Of a stretch of DNA of 64,000 nucleotides, positions 34,681-43,517 are shown in pieces (position 1 is the first letter of the stretch; every line of letters begins with the position of its first letter). Source of the DNA: UBA6244 sp963676875 (GTDB lineage: Bacteria > Bacteroidota > Bacteroidia > Bacteroidales > F082). The translations under genes were made by a program, and so were the position numbers. The notes beneath the pieces were generated by a model. It worked only from the letters and a program-made list of their open reading frames with translations. It did not search any database and had not been told where the DNA came from. The stretch is from NCBI GenBank assembly GCA_963676875.1, contig OY781436.1, positions 4,588,001 through 4,652,000 on the forward strand. Direction: 5' to 3'.

Positions 34681-37455
34681 CTACCTATCCTGAACACATC
34701 GAAAGCCAACGGTGGCGCACCTGTCGATGGAAGGAGCCACCAACAACAACTGCTGCGGGTGGTAAACAGGCATCATTCCGCCCGAAATATACCAGTAGGA
34801 TCCTTGTGGATTATAATAACTACCTCCCTTTATCATCATAAATGTATAACTTCCATTGTCGTATAAATCGTCCGTCATTTGCCACACATTTCCCACCATA
34901 TCATAAATACCAAAAGGACTGGCGCCGTCAGGATACGCATCCACCGGAGCGATACTGCCTCCGGTGTTAAATTTAGTGGAGTCCACCTGGTTACCCCAAG
35001 GAAAATCTCTCATATCAGTACCCTGCGCTGCATATTGCCATTCCACCTCGGTGGGCAACCGCTTTCCGGCCCACTTTGTATAAGCCTTTGCGTCCGAATA
35101 ACTCACATATACCACCGGACAATTGGCAATTGTGTCGGGAAAACGACCGTTATTCCAATGTTTTAGAAAATTCTTTCCATCTTTGGGCCAATAGCCCGAT
35201 TCATTCAGAAACGTTTGATATTGGGCATTCGTAACAGGAAATTCATCCATGTAAAACCCGGAACAAAAATGACTTATGGTGTCCGAATGGTCAGGCAATG
35301 GAATAAACGGATCAGACGTACCCTTTTTGCGAGCAGAATAAAATTGATATCTTCCTCCCGGAATCAGTTTCATGCCTTGGGGAATTTTATCTGCCAAAGC
35401 GGTTTTAATTTTTTTGGAAATCAGCATGGGACTGCCGGGAATATTGGCTACAACCCGTTGATCGGTTAGCACCTCCCCTTCCATAAGTTGAATTGTAAAT
35501 TTGCCCTGATACGTATTAAAATAGTCATAAAGCGAAATTGTCCCGGAATCACTTTTAAAAGAATGACTTATTGCACCATAAGAAGGTTCGCCTGCCGTAA
35601 TTACCACCAATCCGGATGAGGTGCTTGTCCAAAACAATGAATCAGCAGTTATCCGAACATCTAAAATCTGAGGAAAACCGGCAATACAATCAACATTTCC
35701 TTCCAAGCGTGTTCCAAGGTTGCTTTTGTCAAAGGCTCGTGTTTCGGCAGGAAGAAACTGTTTTCCATCTATTTCAACGGGTTCAATCTCCTTATTGTGC
35801 CAGATATCCACATAATGAAAGGGTTTGTTGCTTTGAATTTCAAAAAGTGGGTCTAAAAATCCTTCAGGTTTAAGACTGAAAATGGTAAAGATATCTTTGG
35901 AGTCACCGGGCCAATAATTCACATATATGCTATCGGCAAGCGTTTCAATCAGTGGGTGATAACCGGAGGATGTGAAATTATGGGTGCTTTCGCGCAATAT
36001 TTTTGTGGTTTTTCCCAAATATTCCAATTCGTCGTCCAACCACTCGAAGCGACCGACACGCATATGATTTATTTCAACACCATAACCGTTGAAAAACGCG
36101 AGTGAAGTTTCTCGGTGCCATCTGCCATCAGAAAGCATGAGCACCCTAAAAATGGCATTGTCGGGCTTAATCAACTTATTGAGATTTAATGTTGGTGGCA
36201 AATACAGGGCATCATGCACTCTTCCGGTAATAATTCCGGGCATATGGGCAGGAACCGCCATACCTTCGCTATACATAACAATACCGGGTCGAACGCTGTC
36301 GGCCATTGCTTGCAGTTCATTACTACTTTCGCCTTTGGTATCCAACACAATTCCATCCGCATCCAAAAAGGTCAACATTTTTTTCATACCCTTGAAATGA
36401 TCTTCTTTTCGGGTGCCCTCATCCCACGGGTTGTAAGAAATAAAATACTTACTTCCCAGTTGATGTGTGTAAGCTACTTGCTTTTTTATTTCCTCGATTC
36501 CACCGGGAAGGTCATCATACATGTCCCATTGGTTTCGTTGATCCAGTCCAAGTCGCGGCCAGGTGGGCCAACTAATAAAAATATCATAATGTCCTATCAT
36601 CCAATCATTTTCAACAAAACTATCGTAAAAACTATAGACTTGTTTGTCATAAGAAAAATATTTTTGGTCCCAGGCAAAGTATAACACCATGATGTAGGCT
36701 TTTCTTATCCAGGACAAATCTTCTCTCTCGTACAAAGAATTGTCAAATTCATGAAGGTCGAACAAGTAATTTTGTTGAAACATGATTTTAAGCCCCTCGT
36801 ACCAACTTCCTTCGTGCAGGCTGACCCATAACCGATAATCAACATAACCATTGGGTTGTATCTTGGCCCCCCACCTGCTCAATTTGGTATTTTCCCCGTC
36901 TTTTCTTTTCGCCAATGCCGTAACCGAATACCGGTCCGAAATATTAAAGCTGCCAAAGCCAAGATGCCATGCATTGTCTGGCAAAATAACACCCACCGGA
37001 ATCTTGCCCGGACGAAATAGTTTACTCCGGCATAAGTAACCCGGCCAATCGTAAGATCCCGACGCCGTAATATAAGTATGTAGTGGATTTTCTTCAAAGG
37101 GTACCAAATTTTCTATAACCATCTCCGAATCTGTGTAATTTTCAAAGCGTATAATGTAAACCGACCCATACTTATCATTCGACTGAAAAATCTTGCCGGA
37201 CAAACCATTCTTGAATGAAAAAATGAGGGTATCACCTTCAATTTTTGAATCCACAGAAGCGGAGGAATGTTTTTCCTTATTTATCATTACAGAAAAAAGT
37301 GGCTTAGGGGAACTCATGAACTCCTCATGAATGCTGTCGGCCACACCTTCCATCCACAACCCGTTGGTGGTATCCAAAAGGATAGACTGTTGTGCCCGTA
37401 ATGGCGAAATAGACAAAAAATGAAGTACAAACAATACAAGAATGACGTTTCGCAT
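34681..37455 (-). CDS. exported fusion: glycosidase-like TIM barrel plus C-terminal FGE/SUMF1-like domain
   Basis: A 924-residue exported protein from ATG 37455 (signal RNVILVLFVLHFLSISPLRAQ). The central ~230-560 region reads like a GH-clan D/TIM-barrel enzyme: 'GHYDIFISWPTWPRLGLDQRNQWDMYDDLPGGIEEIKKQV', 'LGSKYFISYNPWDEG', and 'DADGIVLDTKGESS', where the Asp is placed as a nucleophile would be. The last ~210 residues are a formylglycine-generating-enzyme-like fold ('MDEFPVTNAQYQTFL', 'AYTKWAGKRLPTEVEWQYAAQGTD', 'GIYDMVGNVWQMTDD', 'SIDRCATVGFRC'). The usual FGE catalytic cysteine pair is not evident, so this domain may serve binding. It sits inside the hyp region without an obvious link. Confidence 0.8.
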   Translation of the reverse strand: MRNVILVLFVLHFLSISPLRAQQSILLDTTNGLWMEGVADSIHEEFMSSPKPLFSVMINKEKHSSASVDSKIEGDTLIFSFKNGLSGKIFQSNDKYGSVYIIRFENYTDSEMVIENLVPFEENPLHTYITASGSYDWPGYLCRSKLFRPGKIPVGVILPDNAWHLGFGSFNISDRYSVTALAKRKDGENTKLSRWGAKIQPNGYVDYRLWVSLHEGSWYEGLKIMFQQNYLFDLHEFDNSLYEREDLSWIRKAYIMVLYFAWDQKYFSYDKQVYSFYDSFVENDWMIGHYDIFISWPTWPRLGLDQRNQWDMYDDLPGGIEEIKKQVAYTHQLGSKYFISYNPWDEGTRKEDHFKGMKKMLTFLDADGIVLDTKGESSNELQAMADSVRPGIVMYSEGMAVPAHMPGIITGRVHDALYLPPTLNLNKLIKPDNAIFRVLMLSDGRWHRETSLAFFNGYGVEINHMRVGRFEWLDDELEYLGKTTKILRESTHNFTSSGYHPLIETLADSIYVNYWPGDSKDIFTIFSLKPEGFLDPLFEIQSNKPFHYVDIWHNKEIEPVEIDGKQFLPAETRAFDKSNLGTRLEGNVDCIAGFPQILDVRITADSLFWTSTSSGLVVITAGEPSYGAISHSFKSDSGTISLYDYFNTYQGKFTIQLMEGEVLTDQRVVANIPGSPMLISKKIKTALADKIPQGMKLIPGGRYQFYSARKKGTSDPFIPLPDHSDTISHFCSGFYMDEFPVTNAQYQTFLNESGYWPKDGKNFLKHWNNGRFPDTIANCPVVYVSYSDAKAYTKWAGKRLPTEVEWQYAAQGTDMRDFPWGNQVDSTKFNTGGSIAPVDAYPDGASPFGIYDMVGNVWQMTDDLYDNGSYTFMMIKGGSYYNPQGSYWYISGGMMPVYHPQQLLLVAPSIDRCATVGFRCVQDR

Positions 37456-37695
37456 GATATCAGACCGATTAATTTTAGCACCATAAAAGTACATATAATT
37501 TGGTCATCTTCAATTGTCTGACGAAATGTTGAGGAATAATTGCATTTGCCATTTCGCCCAAAGCAATTTTTCTTGTGATGTCCGGGTCTATTTATAAGCT
37601 TTAGGAGTCAGATTCAAAAGTAGAAAACGAAAAAGTCCCTGGTTTTTAAATACATTTGAATTGGCACATAAAGCACGTTTCTCAAAGCAATTTAT

Positions 37696-37703
37696 TACCT
37701 TTG
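37696..37703 (+). promoter_or_regulatory. -7 element TACCTTTG upstream of hypB
   Basis: TACCTTTG fits TAnnTTTG and would give a ~70-base leader before the hypB ATG at 37782. No TTG at the expected -33 spacing and none of the TGTnA-N6-TnACA palindromes seen at hox/hypF occur here. Confidence 0.45.
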
Positions 37704-37781
37704 CCAAAGAAAATCAATGGTGAATTTGCTTATCGGAAAATCACATTCATCTGACATTTATTTATTAAAAAAATCAATATT

Positions 37782-38612
37782 ATGTGCGGAACATGCGGCT
37801 GTGGTGAAGATAACCACATTACTTATACCAAACCCGGATCAGATCATCATCATCATGGCCACCACGACCACACTCACGGTCACGACCATCATCACGACCA
37901 CGATCATCCACACACCCACGATCACGATCATGATCACCCTCATACCCATCAACATGGGCATAGTCAGGAAATTCAGTTGGAGCTGGATGTGTTGGCACAA
38001 AACAACCTGCGGGCCGAACGCAACCGTGGCTATTTTGAAGCATTAAATATTCTGGCACTCAATCTGGTAAGCTCTCCCGGATCGGGAAAAACCAGTCTAC
38101 TGGAACGTACCATCAAAGAATTAAAAGGCCAACTTCCACTATATATCATCGAAGGCGACCAGCAAACCACCCACGACGCCGATCGTATTGACGCTGCCGG
38201 AGCTCCAGTAATTCAAATCAATACCGGAAACGGCTGTCATCTGGATGCGGACATGGTACACACAGCTACTAAAAATCTGGAAGTAAAACAGGATGGAGTA
38301 TTATTCATCGAAAATGTGGGCAATTTGGTTTGTCCTTCCTTATTCGACTTGGGTGAAGCTCAGCGAATTGTGGTCATCAGCACCACCGAGGGTGACGACA
38401 AACCTTTAAAATATCCCACCATGTTTCAAACGGCACAGTTGTGTATCATCAACAAAACCGACCTGTTGCCTTACGTGGATTTCAGTTTGGAAAAATGTCG
38501 TGAATATGCTCTGCGTGTAAACCATCACCTGGAATTTATCGAACTTTCAGTAAAAACGGGCGAGGGAATGGATGCCTGGTACGCATGGCTAGCCAAACAT
38601 GCCCAAAGGTAG
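37782..38612 (+). CDS. hypB: hydrogenase nickel-incorporation GTPase HypB
   Basis: A 276-residue HypB. The N-terminus MCGTCGCG is the high-affinity nickel site (CxxCxC). It is followed by an unusually His/Asp-rich nickel-storage stretch (residues ~22-62, blocks such as HHHHGHHDHTHGHDHHH). The GTPase core has a P-loop SSPGSGKTSLLE, the metal-site 'NTGNGCHLDADMV', and a G4 motif NKTDLL. It delivers nickel to the HoxH precursor, normally with HypA, which is not seen in this window. It stands apart from hypFCDE by two minus-strand genes and has its own promoter. Confidence 0.95.
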   Translation: MCGTCGCGEDNHITYTKPGSDHHHHGHHDHTHGHDHHHDHDHPHTHDHDHDHPHTHQHGHSQEIQLELDVLAQNNLRAERNRGYFEALNILALNLVSSPGSGKTSLLERTIKELKGQLPLYIIEGDQQTTHDADRIDAAGAPVIQINTGNGCHLDADMVHTATKNLEVKQDGVLFIENVGNLVCPSLFDLGEAQRIVVISTTEGDDKPLKYPTMFQTAQLCIINKTDLLPYVDFSLEKCREYALRVNHHLEFIELSVKTGEGMDAWYAWLAKHAQR

Positions 38613-38656
38613 ACTGGTATAACTCACCTGATGACAGCGTATATCAATAGGATTAC

Positions 38657-38664
38657 TATCTTTG
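38657..38664 (+). promoter_or_regulatory. -7 element TATCTTTG of the diadenylate cyclase gene
   Basis: TATCTTTG matches TAnnTTTG and lies 16 bases upstream of the TTG at 38681. The frame upstream is closed by a TAG at 38648, so the transcript would start at about 38671 with a ~10-base leader, which supports the TTG start. Confidence 0.55.
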
Positions 38665-38680
38665 TTCAAAAACCAAGCTG

Positions 38681-39469
38681 TTGAACTTATTTTTCATCGA
38701 CATACGGATTCTCGACCTACTTGACATCTTTCTGGTAGCGGTATTACTTTTCGCCCTTTTCAAGATGCTGAAGGGAACTGTAGCCATCAATATTTTTGTT
38801 GGGTTGGTATCGTTATTCCTTATCTGGCAATTGGTTACAGCCATGCAAATGGAATTGCTTTCGCAAATATTGGGCGCATTTATCTCTGTTGGATTGGTGG
38901 CGCTCATCATCATATTTCAGCCTGAAATAAGACAGTTTTTATTGGCCTTGGGCACCCCCTACTTCTTCAGAAAATACGGTCGAAAATTCCAATTCCTGAA
39001 ATTTGCTTTTCGAGAAAAAATTGATTTTAACCTCGATCCCGTGCTGGTGGCGTGCAAACATATGGCCTCCTCCAAAACCGGGGCTTTGATAGTAATTTCC
39101 CGCCAAAACGAATTGGAACAATACATCAGGACAGGTCAGGAAATCAATGCCCGACTATCAAGTTCGCTTATTGAAAATATCTTCTTTAAAAACAGCCCGT
39201 TGCATGACGGTGCCATGATTGTCACCGGACAGCAAATAAAAGCCGCAGGTTGTATCATGCCTGTGAGCAAAAAGCAAGTGAACCGGCACGTAGGACTTCG
39301 TCACAGGGCAGCTTTGGGCATCAGTGAAGTGAGCGATTGCATTGCCGTGGTTGTATCGGAGGAAACCGGTAATATTTCCTATGCCATTCACGGCAACATG
39401 ACCTATCACGTTTCGGCACAAGACCTTCAATCGATGCTGGTAGATGAATTAGGATTGGATATGAAATAA
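38681..39469 (+). CDS. cdaA: diadenylate cyclase CdaA (c-di-AMP synthase)
   Basis: A 262-residue membrane-bound diadenylate cyclase with a TTG start; no in-frame ATG lies upstream before a stop. Three membrane helices (~13-30, 35-55, 60-80) precede the DisA_N catalytic domain. The motifs are DGA (176-178, in SPLHDGAMIV) and RHR (207-209, in GLRHRAALG). It condenses two ATP to c-di-AMP, a messenger for osmotic and envelope homeostasis. The family is also named DacA. It is convergent with a T9SS cargo gene 10 bases away. Confidence 0.94.
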   Translation: MNLFFIDIRILDLLDIFLVAVLLFALFKMLKGTVAINIFVGLVSLFLIWQLVTAMQMELLSQILGAFISVGLVALIIIFQPEIRQFLLALGTPYFFRKYGRKFQFLKFAFREKIDFNLDPVLVACKHMASSKTGALIVISRQNELEQYIRTGQEINARLSSSLIENIFFKNSPLHDGAMIVTGQQIKAAGCIMPVSKKQVNRHVGLRHRAALGISEVSDCIAVVVSEETGNISYAIHGNMTYHVSAQDLQSMLVDELGLDMK

Positions 39470-39479
39470 CTACACCCTA

Positions 39480-40535
39480 TTAGTCTTGCTTGATAATCTT
39501 TTTTATAATGGGCTGACGACCTTCCACATGAAGCGTGATCACATACAAACCAGAAGGCAAATTATTCATTTTCAAAGTAATGAAACCAACACCATTCTGA
39601 ATAGGCACATTAAACAATTGCCCCATCATGTTGGACACGATCACGTCCTTTGGGTTAATATTTTCAGGATAAGCGATCTTTAATACACTTGAAGTCGGGT
39701 TGGGAAAACAACTTACCAACTCCGCCTGATTTGTTTCTAAACCAACAGTATAGCTATTTAAAAAAGTGACACTTGTTACTTCCATGGTGGGTCGGTCCAC
39801 ATCAATGGAACAAAGTGTAAAACCTGCACCCACATCGTTGGTCCACCAATTGTAGGTATCCGTTTCTGTTACCGATGTGGAAAGCACAATCCAATTGCTA
39901 AAAAATCTGGTCCAAATGGTATCTCTGATGGTTTTTTCCTCTTTCTGGCGCAAGACATCGAAGGTGCCAATGGGCAGTATCATGGTGCCCCAAGCATCAA
40001 CAGCCAGGTGCTCCTCGGTACTTGTTTTATACCTAACTGAATCCACACCGGGGAAACTGTTGTCGGCGATGCGCACGTCCAGGCTGTAATTCTCCACCCG
40101 AGAGTTACCGTAGTTTACCGGAAAATCCAGGTAAATATTTGCCGGTTCAAAGTTGGCCACCACAAATCCGTAGTCACCCCCATCACCGGCCACACCCACG
40201 TTGGAAAGCACATTGCTGTTTCGGGTAAAAAATGCAAATTGGTCGTTGGATGTAAGCCCCACAGCAAAATTGGCAAAAGGAAAATCGTCGCCGTAAGGAG
40301 TTTCGGCGGGCAACATAAGCGATACGGTATCAGCTTCATGGGGAGTTAAAATACTATAGTCCCAGGTCATATTGGCACCCGGAGCGCCCGGAGTTATTTG
40401 ATTCTGGGCAATGGTATCGTAGCCCATATAAATCGTTGTTCCGGCCGGAGCCAAAGCATCGTTGGTGATGGTTATCTGTGCGTTGGTTGTAGAAAAAGCC
40501 AACATCGTCAATAAGGAAAGATAATAATTCTTCAT
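39480..40535 (-). CDS. secreted protein with type IX secretion (type A) sorting domain
   Basis: A 351-residue secreted protein with signal peptide (MKNYYLSLLTMLAFSTTNAQ). The C-terminal ~75 residues are a type A sorting domain: 'LVSCFPNPTSSVLKIAYPENI', 'VIVSNMMGQLFNVP', 'LPSGLYVITLHVEGRQPIIKKIIKQ'. This directs export through the type IX system. The body (~20-270) is beta-rich with no named domain. The next gene upstream on the same strand is a Dabb-domain protein, 3 bases away. Confidence 0.9.
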   Translation of the reverse strand: MKNYYLSLLTMLAFSTTNAQITITNDALAPAGTTIYMGYDTIAQNQITPGAPGANMTWDYSILTPHEADTVSLMLPAETPYGDDFPFANFAVGLTSNDQFAFFTRNSNVLSNVGVAGDGGDYGFVVANFEPANIYLDFPVNYGNSRVENYSLDVRIADNSFPGVDSVRYKTSTEEHLAVDAWGTMILPIGTFDVLRQKEEKTIRDTIWTRFFSNWIVLSTSVTETDTYNWWTNDVGAGFTLCSIDVDRPTMEVTSVTFLNSYTVGLETNQAELVSCFPNPTSSVLKIAYPENINPKDVIVSNMMGQLFNVPIQNGVGFITLKMNNLPSGLYVITLHVEGRQPIIKKIIKQD

Positions 40536-40538
40536 GGG

Positions 40539-40838
40539 TTATGTATTGATTAGGTAATCGACAACAGTCATTTCTTTAACATGCAATTTTAAAAAATCGA
40601 GGACAGCCAGATGAGTGGGGTGAACACGATAAGCATCCAAACCGGACTCATCCCTAAAATCAGCAGTAAGCACCAAATCGTAAGCGGTGGGACGTGTATT
40701 GAAATTAATTCCTACCTCCATGCCAAGCAATTCCGGTATGGTTTCCGTAAGTTGGTTCAGCATAACAGAAACTTCTTTGGCAATGGATTCCCATTTTGTT
40801 CTGTCCGTAAATTTCATCATGACCACATGTCGAAGCAT
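40539..40838 (-). CDS. Dabb (stress-responsive A/B barrel) family protein
   Basis: A 99-residue protein from ATG 40838 (MLRHVVMMKF). The opening 'LRHVVMMKFTDRT', the central 'GINFNTRPTAYDLVLTADFRDESGLDAYRVHPTHLAVLDFLK' and the closing 'VVDYLI' are the family signature of the dimeric alpha+beta barrel (Dabb). Family members are stress-related or act as small enzymes; function here is unknown. Cytoplasmic. It may be co-transcribed with the T9SS cargo gene 3 bases downstream. Confidence 0.88.
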   Translation of the reverse strand: MLRHVVMMKFTDRTKWESIAKEVSVMLNQLTETIPELLGMEVGINFNTRPTAYDLVLTADFRDESGLDAYRVHPTHLAVLDFLKLHVKEMTVVDYLINT

Positions 40839-40855
40839 CTTCTTGATTTTTAAGG

Positions 40856-41041
40856 TTATTTCAGCCACTCATTCATGGCCAAGACTAAAAACAACAACAA
40901 AGATATAACAAGCCACAGATTTGTGAGCCAACTATTCCGATATTTTTTGGTAAAGTCACGTTGATGAACCACAAAAGGCAGATGAACCATCAAGTCGTGA
41001 GCTGAGGTGACATGTCCCGAGCGAAAAAACAATGATAACAA
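40856..41041 (-). CDS. possible small single-pass membrane protein or gene remnant
   Basis: A 61-codon frame with a TTG start (an internal ATG at 40990 gives 44 residues). The C-terminal part has one hydrophobic segment, NLWLVISLLLFLVLAMNEWLK. It lies between the sucD terminator and the Dabb gene and is in the same direction. It might be real, or the residual 3' end of a longer gene; I see no homology to judge by. Confidence 0.3.
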   Translation of the reverse strand: MLSLFFRSGHVTSAHDLMVHLPFVVHQRDFTKKYRNSWLTNLWLVISLLLFLVLAMNEWLK

Positions 41042-41069
41042 AAACCGGCTTTAGGTCAAAGAGCTTTTA

Positions 41070-41105
41070 CAAAAAAAAGGCCCGCATCTTTGTTTTATGC
41101 GAGCC
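41070..41105 (-). terminator. intrinsic terminator of sucD
   Basis: On the minus strand GGCTCGCAT pairs with ATGCGGGCC around an AAAACAAAG loop and is followed by eight T residues. It lies just after the sucD stop. Confidence 0.88.
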
Positions 41106-41125
41106 TCTGAAATTTTATTTTTTGA

Positions 41126-41995
41126 CTATTTCAACAGTTCTGCCATTTTCTTGCCGATATCAGCAGGAGAGTCTACCACATGGATACCACAGGAAGCCAG
41201 AATTTCCTTTTTGGCTTCGGCGGTGTCGGCCTTTCCACCGATGATGGCTCCGGCATGACCCATGGTACGACCTTTGGGTGCCGTAGCTCCGGCAATAAAG
41301 CTGACAACGGGTTTGGTTCCGTGCTCTTTAATCCAATAGGCAGCATCGGCTTCCATGTTTCCACCAATTTCGCCAATCATGACAATACCTTCGGTTTCAG
41401 GATCGTTCATGAACAATTCAACGGCATCACGGGTGGTGGTTCCGATGATGGGGTCGCCACCAATGCCAATGGCCGTAGTTTGTCCCAAACCTGCTTTGGT
41501 CAACTGGTCAACAGCTTCGTAGGTGAGGGTGCCACTACGCGAAACAATGCCCACTCGGCCTTTGCTATGGATAAATCCGGGCATGATGCCTACTTTGGCT
41601 TCGCCGGGAGTAATCACGCCGGGGCAGTTGGGACCTACCAGGCGGGAATTTCTGCCCTTGAGATATTCTTTTACCGTAACCATGTCTTCGGTGGGAATGC
41701 CTTCGGTGATACAAACGATCACACCAATTCCGGCCTCGGCAGCTTCCATGATGGCGTCGGCAGCAAATGCAGGCGGAACAAAAATGACGGATACATTGGC
41801 TCCTGCCTGATCAACGGCGTCTTTTACGGTGTTAAAAACAGGCTTGTCCAGGTGGGTTTGACCACCTTTTCCCGGAGTAACTCCACCAATTACATTGGTT
41901 CCATATTCAATCATTTGTGAGGCATGGAAAGTACCTTCACTACCTGTAAATCCCTGAACTACAACTTTTGAGTCCTTGTTAACTAGTACACTCAT
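41126..41995 (-). CDS. sucD: succinyl-CoA synthetase alpha subunit SucD
   Basis: A 289-residue alpha subunit of succinyl-CoA ligase. The CoA-binding N-terminus 'VVVQGFTGSEGTFHA', 'GPNCPGVITPGEAKVGIMPGFIH', 'GIVSRSGTLTYE' and the phosphohistidine loop 'GRTMGHAGAI' (His247) are all present. It catalyses succinyl-CoA + NDP/ADP + Pi to succinate + NTP/ATP in the TCA cycle. The beta subunit gene is not adjacent here, so the two are encoded apart. It has its own promoter and terminator. Confidence 0.97.
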   Translation of the reverse strand: MSVLVNKDSKVVVQGFTGSEGTFHASQMIEYGTNVIGGVTPGKGGQTHLDKPVFNTVKDAVDQAGANVSVIFVPPAFAADAIMEAAEAGIGVIVCITEGIPTEDMVTVKEYLKGRNSRLVGPNCPGVITPGEAKVGIMPGFIHSKGRVGIVSRSGTLTYEAVDQLTKAGLGQTTAIGIGGDPIIGTTTRDAVELFMNDPETEGIVMIGEIGGNMEADAAYWIKEHGTKPVVSFIAGATAPKGRTMGHAGAIIGGKADTAEAKKEILASCGIHVVDSPADIGKKMAELLK

Positions 41996-42030
41996 TTATA
42001 ACGATTTTATTGTTGACATTTTTTGCACCT

Positions 42031-42038
42031 CAAAAGTA
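42031..42038 (-). promoter_or_regulatory. -7 element TACTTTTG of sucD
   Basis: On the minus strand TACTTTTG (CAAAAGTA on plus) fits TAnnTTTG, 35 bases before the sucD ATG. It is back-to-back with the mnmE promoter. Confidence 0.5.
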
Positions 42039-42072
42039 ATATGTTTTGCTAAATATTGCCGAATAAAGTTGC

Positions 42073-42080
42073 TATTTTTG
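42073..42080 (+). promoter_or_regulatory. -7 element TATTTTTG of mnmE
   Basis: TATTTTTG matches TAnnTTTG, 35 bases before the mnmE ATG. A TTG 24 bases further upstream is slightly far for a -33 element. Confidence 0.45.
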
Positions 42081-42115
42081 TTATTTAGTTGGGCTTATAA
42101 ATAAAATACCTTCAG

Positions 42116-43516
42116 ATGAATACCTCAGCGCGTCGCGAAGACACCATTGCCGCCATTGCCACAGCACCCGGAGCAGGAGCCATTGCCGTAATCCGATTGT
42201 CGGGACCGGAAAGTTTGCCCATGGCACTATCCTTTTTTCAACCCAAAGGAAAAGCCCTTTCGGGGGAAAACATCCAGAGTCATCGCAGCTATTTTGGCAA
42301 CTTCTTTCAGGGCGGTCAACTGGTTGACGAAGTATTGATGACCTATTTTAAAGGCCCTCACAGCTATACCGGAGAGGACGTGATAGAGTTCTCATGTCAC
42401 GGATCAGAATATATTCAGGAGCTTATCATGCAGCTACTTGTGGACGGAGGAGCCCGCCAGGCGCAGGCCGGTGAGTTTACCATGAGGGCCTTTCTGAACG
42501 GGAAAATGGACCTGAGTCAGGCAGAAGCCGTTGCCGACCTCATTGCCTCCCAATCGGCCATCGGACACCGCATGGCCATCAGTCAGATGCGCGGAGGATT
42601 TTCGGAACAAATCAACACCCTGCGCCAAAAACTATTGCACTTTGCTTCCTTGCTTGAGTTGGAACTGGATTTTGGCGAAGAAGATGTGGAGTTTGCCAAC
42701 CGTGACGAATTTATGGCCCTTATCCGCGAAATTTCGGCCACCCTAAGTTGGCTCATTCAATCGTTTAAGGCCGGCAACGTGCTTAAAAAAGGCATTCCCG
42801 TGGCCATTATCGGAAAACCCAACGCCGGAAAATCTACCCTGCTCAACGCCATCCTGAACGAAGAACGCGCCATCGTGTCGGAAATCCCCGGAACCACCCG
42901 CGATTCCATTGAAGACACCTTTATTATCAATGGCTATATTTTCAGGTTTGTGGACACTGCCGGACTTCGCCAGTCGGACGACCAAATTGAAAACATGGGT
43001 ATCGCCCGCACCTACGATAAGATGCAGCAAGCCAGCATTATCCTGTATGTGTGCGACATCAGCACCATGAACGAAGCCGACACCGACAAGATGCTGGAAG
43101 AATTTAAGGAATACATTCAAGACAAGGACAAGCATTTTATTTTGGTGGCCAACAAAATCGACCAGATGGATCGCATGCCCGCCCACTTGCGAGAGATTTT
43201 TGATTTGGACACCGTGTTTGTATCCGCCAAGCGCAAAGAAAACATTCACGAGCTCACCGAAAAACTGGTAAGCATTGTACAAAAGACCAGCCTGAACAGT
43301 GATGTGATGGTAAACAACTCCCGGCATTACGAAGCCCTGAGCCACGCCTTGCAAGCCCTGGAACAAGCCAAAGAAGGTTTTTTAAGCCAAACCCCATCCG
43401 ATTTGGTGGCCATCGACGTGCGGCAGGCCTTATACTATTTGGGCACCATCACCGGTGAGATATCCACCGACGAAATATTGGGATCGATTTTTTCTAAGTT
43501 TTGCATCGGAAAGTAA
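42116..43516 (+). CDS. mnmE: tRNA uridine-5-carboxymethylaminomethyl modification GTPase MnmE
   Basis: A 466-residue MnmE (TrmE/ThdF). The N-terminal tetrahydrofolate-binding domain starts 'DTIAAIATAPGAGAIAVIRLSG'. The inserted G domain has P-loop GKPNAGKST (~231-239), 'PGTTRDS', DTAG, and NKID. The C-terminus is the invariant FCIGK, with Cys463. With MnmG it modifies the wobble uridine of several tRNAs. The last 16 bases of the gene recur 2.4 kb downstream; this gene end is a known target for SGI1-type integrases. Confidence 0.97.
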   Translation: MNTSARREDTIAAIATAPGAGAIAVIRLSGPESLPMALSFFQPKGKALSGENIQSHRSYFGNFFQGGQLVDEVLMTYFKGPHSYTGEDVIEFSCHGSEYIQELIMQLLVDGGARQAQAGEFTMRAFLNGKMDLSQAEAVADLIASQSAIGHRMAISQMRGGFSEQINTLRQKLLHFASLLELELDFGEEDVEFANRDEFMALIREISATLSWLIQSFKAGNVLKKGIPVAIIGKPNAGKSTLLNAILNEERAIVSEIPGTTRDSIEDTFIINGYIFRFVDTAGLRQSDDQIENMGIARTYDKMQQASIILYVCDISTMNEADTDKMLEEFKEYIQDKDKHFILVANKIDQMDRMPAHLREIFDLDTVFVSAKRKENIHELTEKLVSIVQKTSLNSDVMVNNSRHYEALSHALQALEQAKEGFLSQTPSDLVAIDVRQALYYLGTITGEISTDEILGSIFSKFCIGK

Positions 43517-43517
43517 C
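43502..43517 (+). repeat. attL-like direct repeat TGCATCGGAAAGTAAC at mnmE 3' end
   Basis: This 16-base string spans the CIGK codons, the stop and one further base of mnmE. An identical copy is at 45903. It marks the left edge of the putative integrated segment. Confidence 0.7.

Noticed and set aside
41180..41920. 246-codon plus-strand frame opposite sucD
   Set aside because: It is the antisense shadow of a clear sucD with catalytic motifs; low-complexity Gly/Asn/Phe content.
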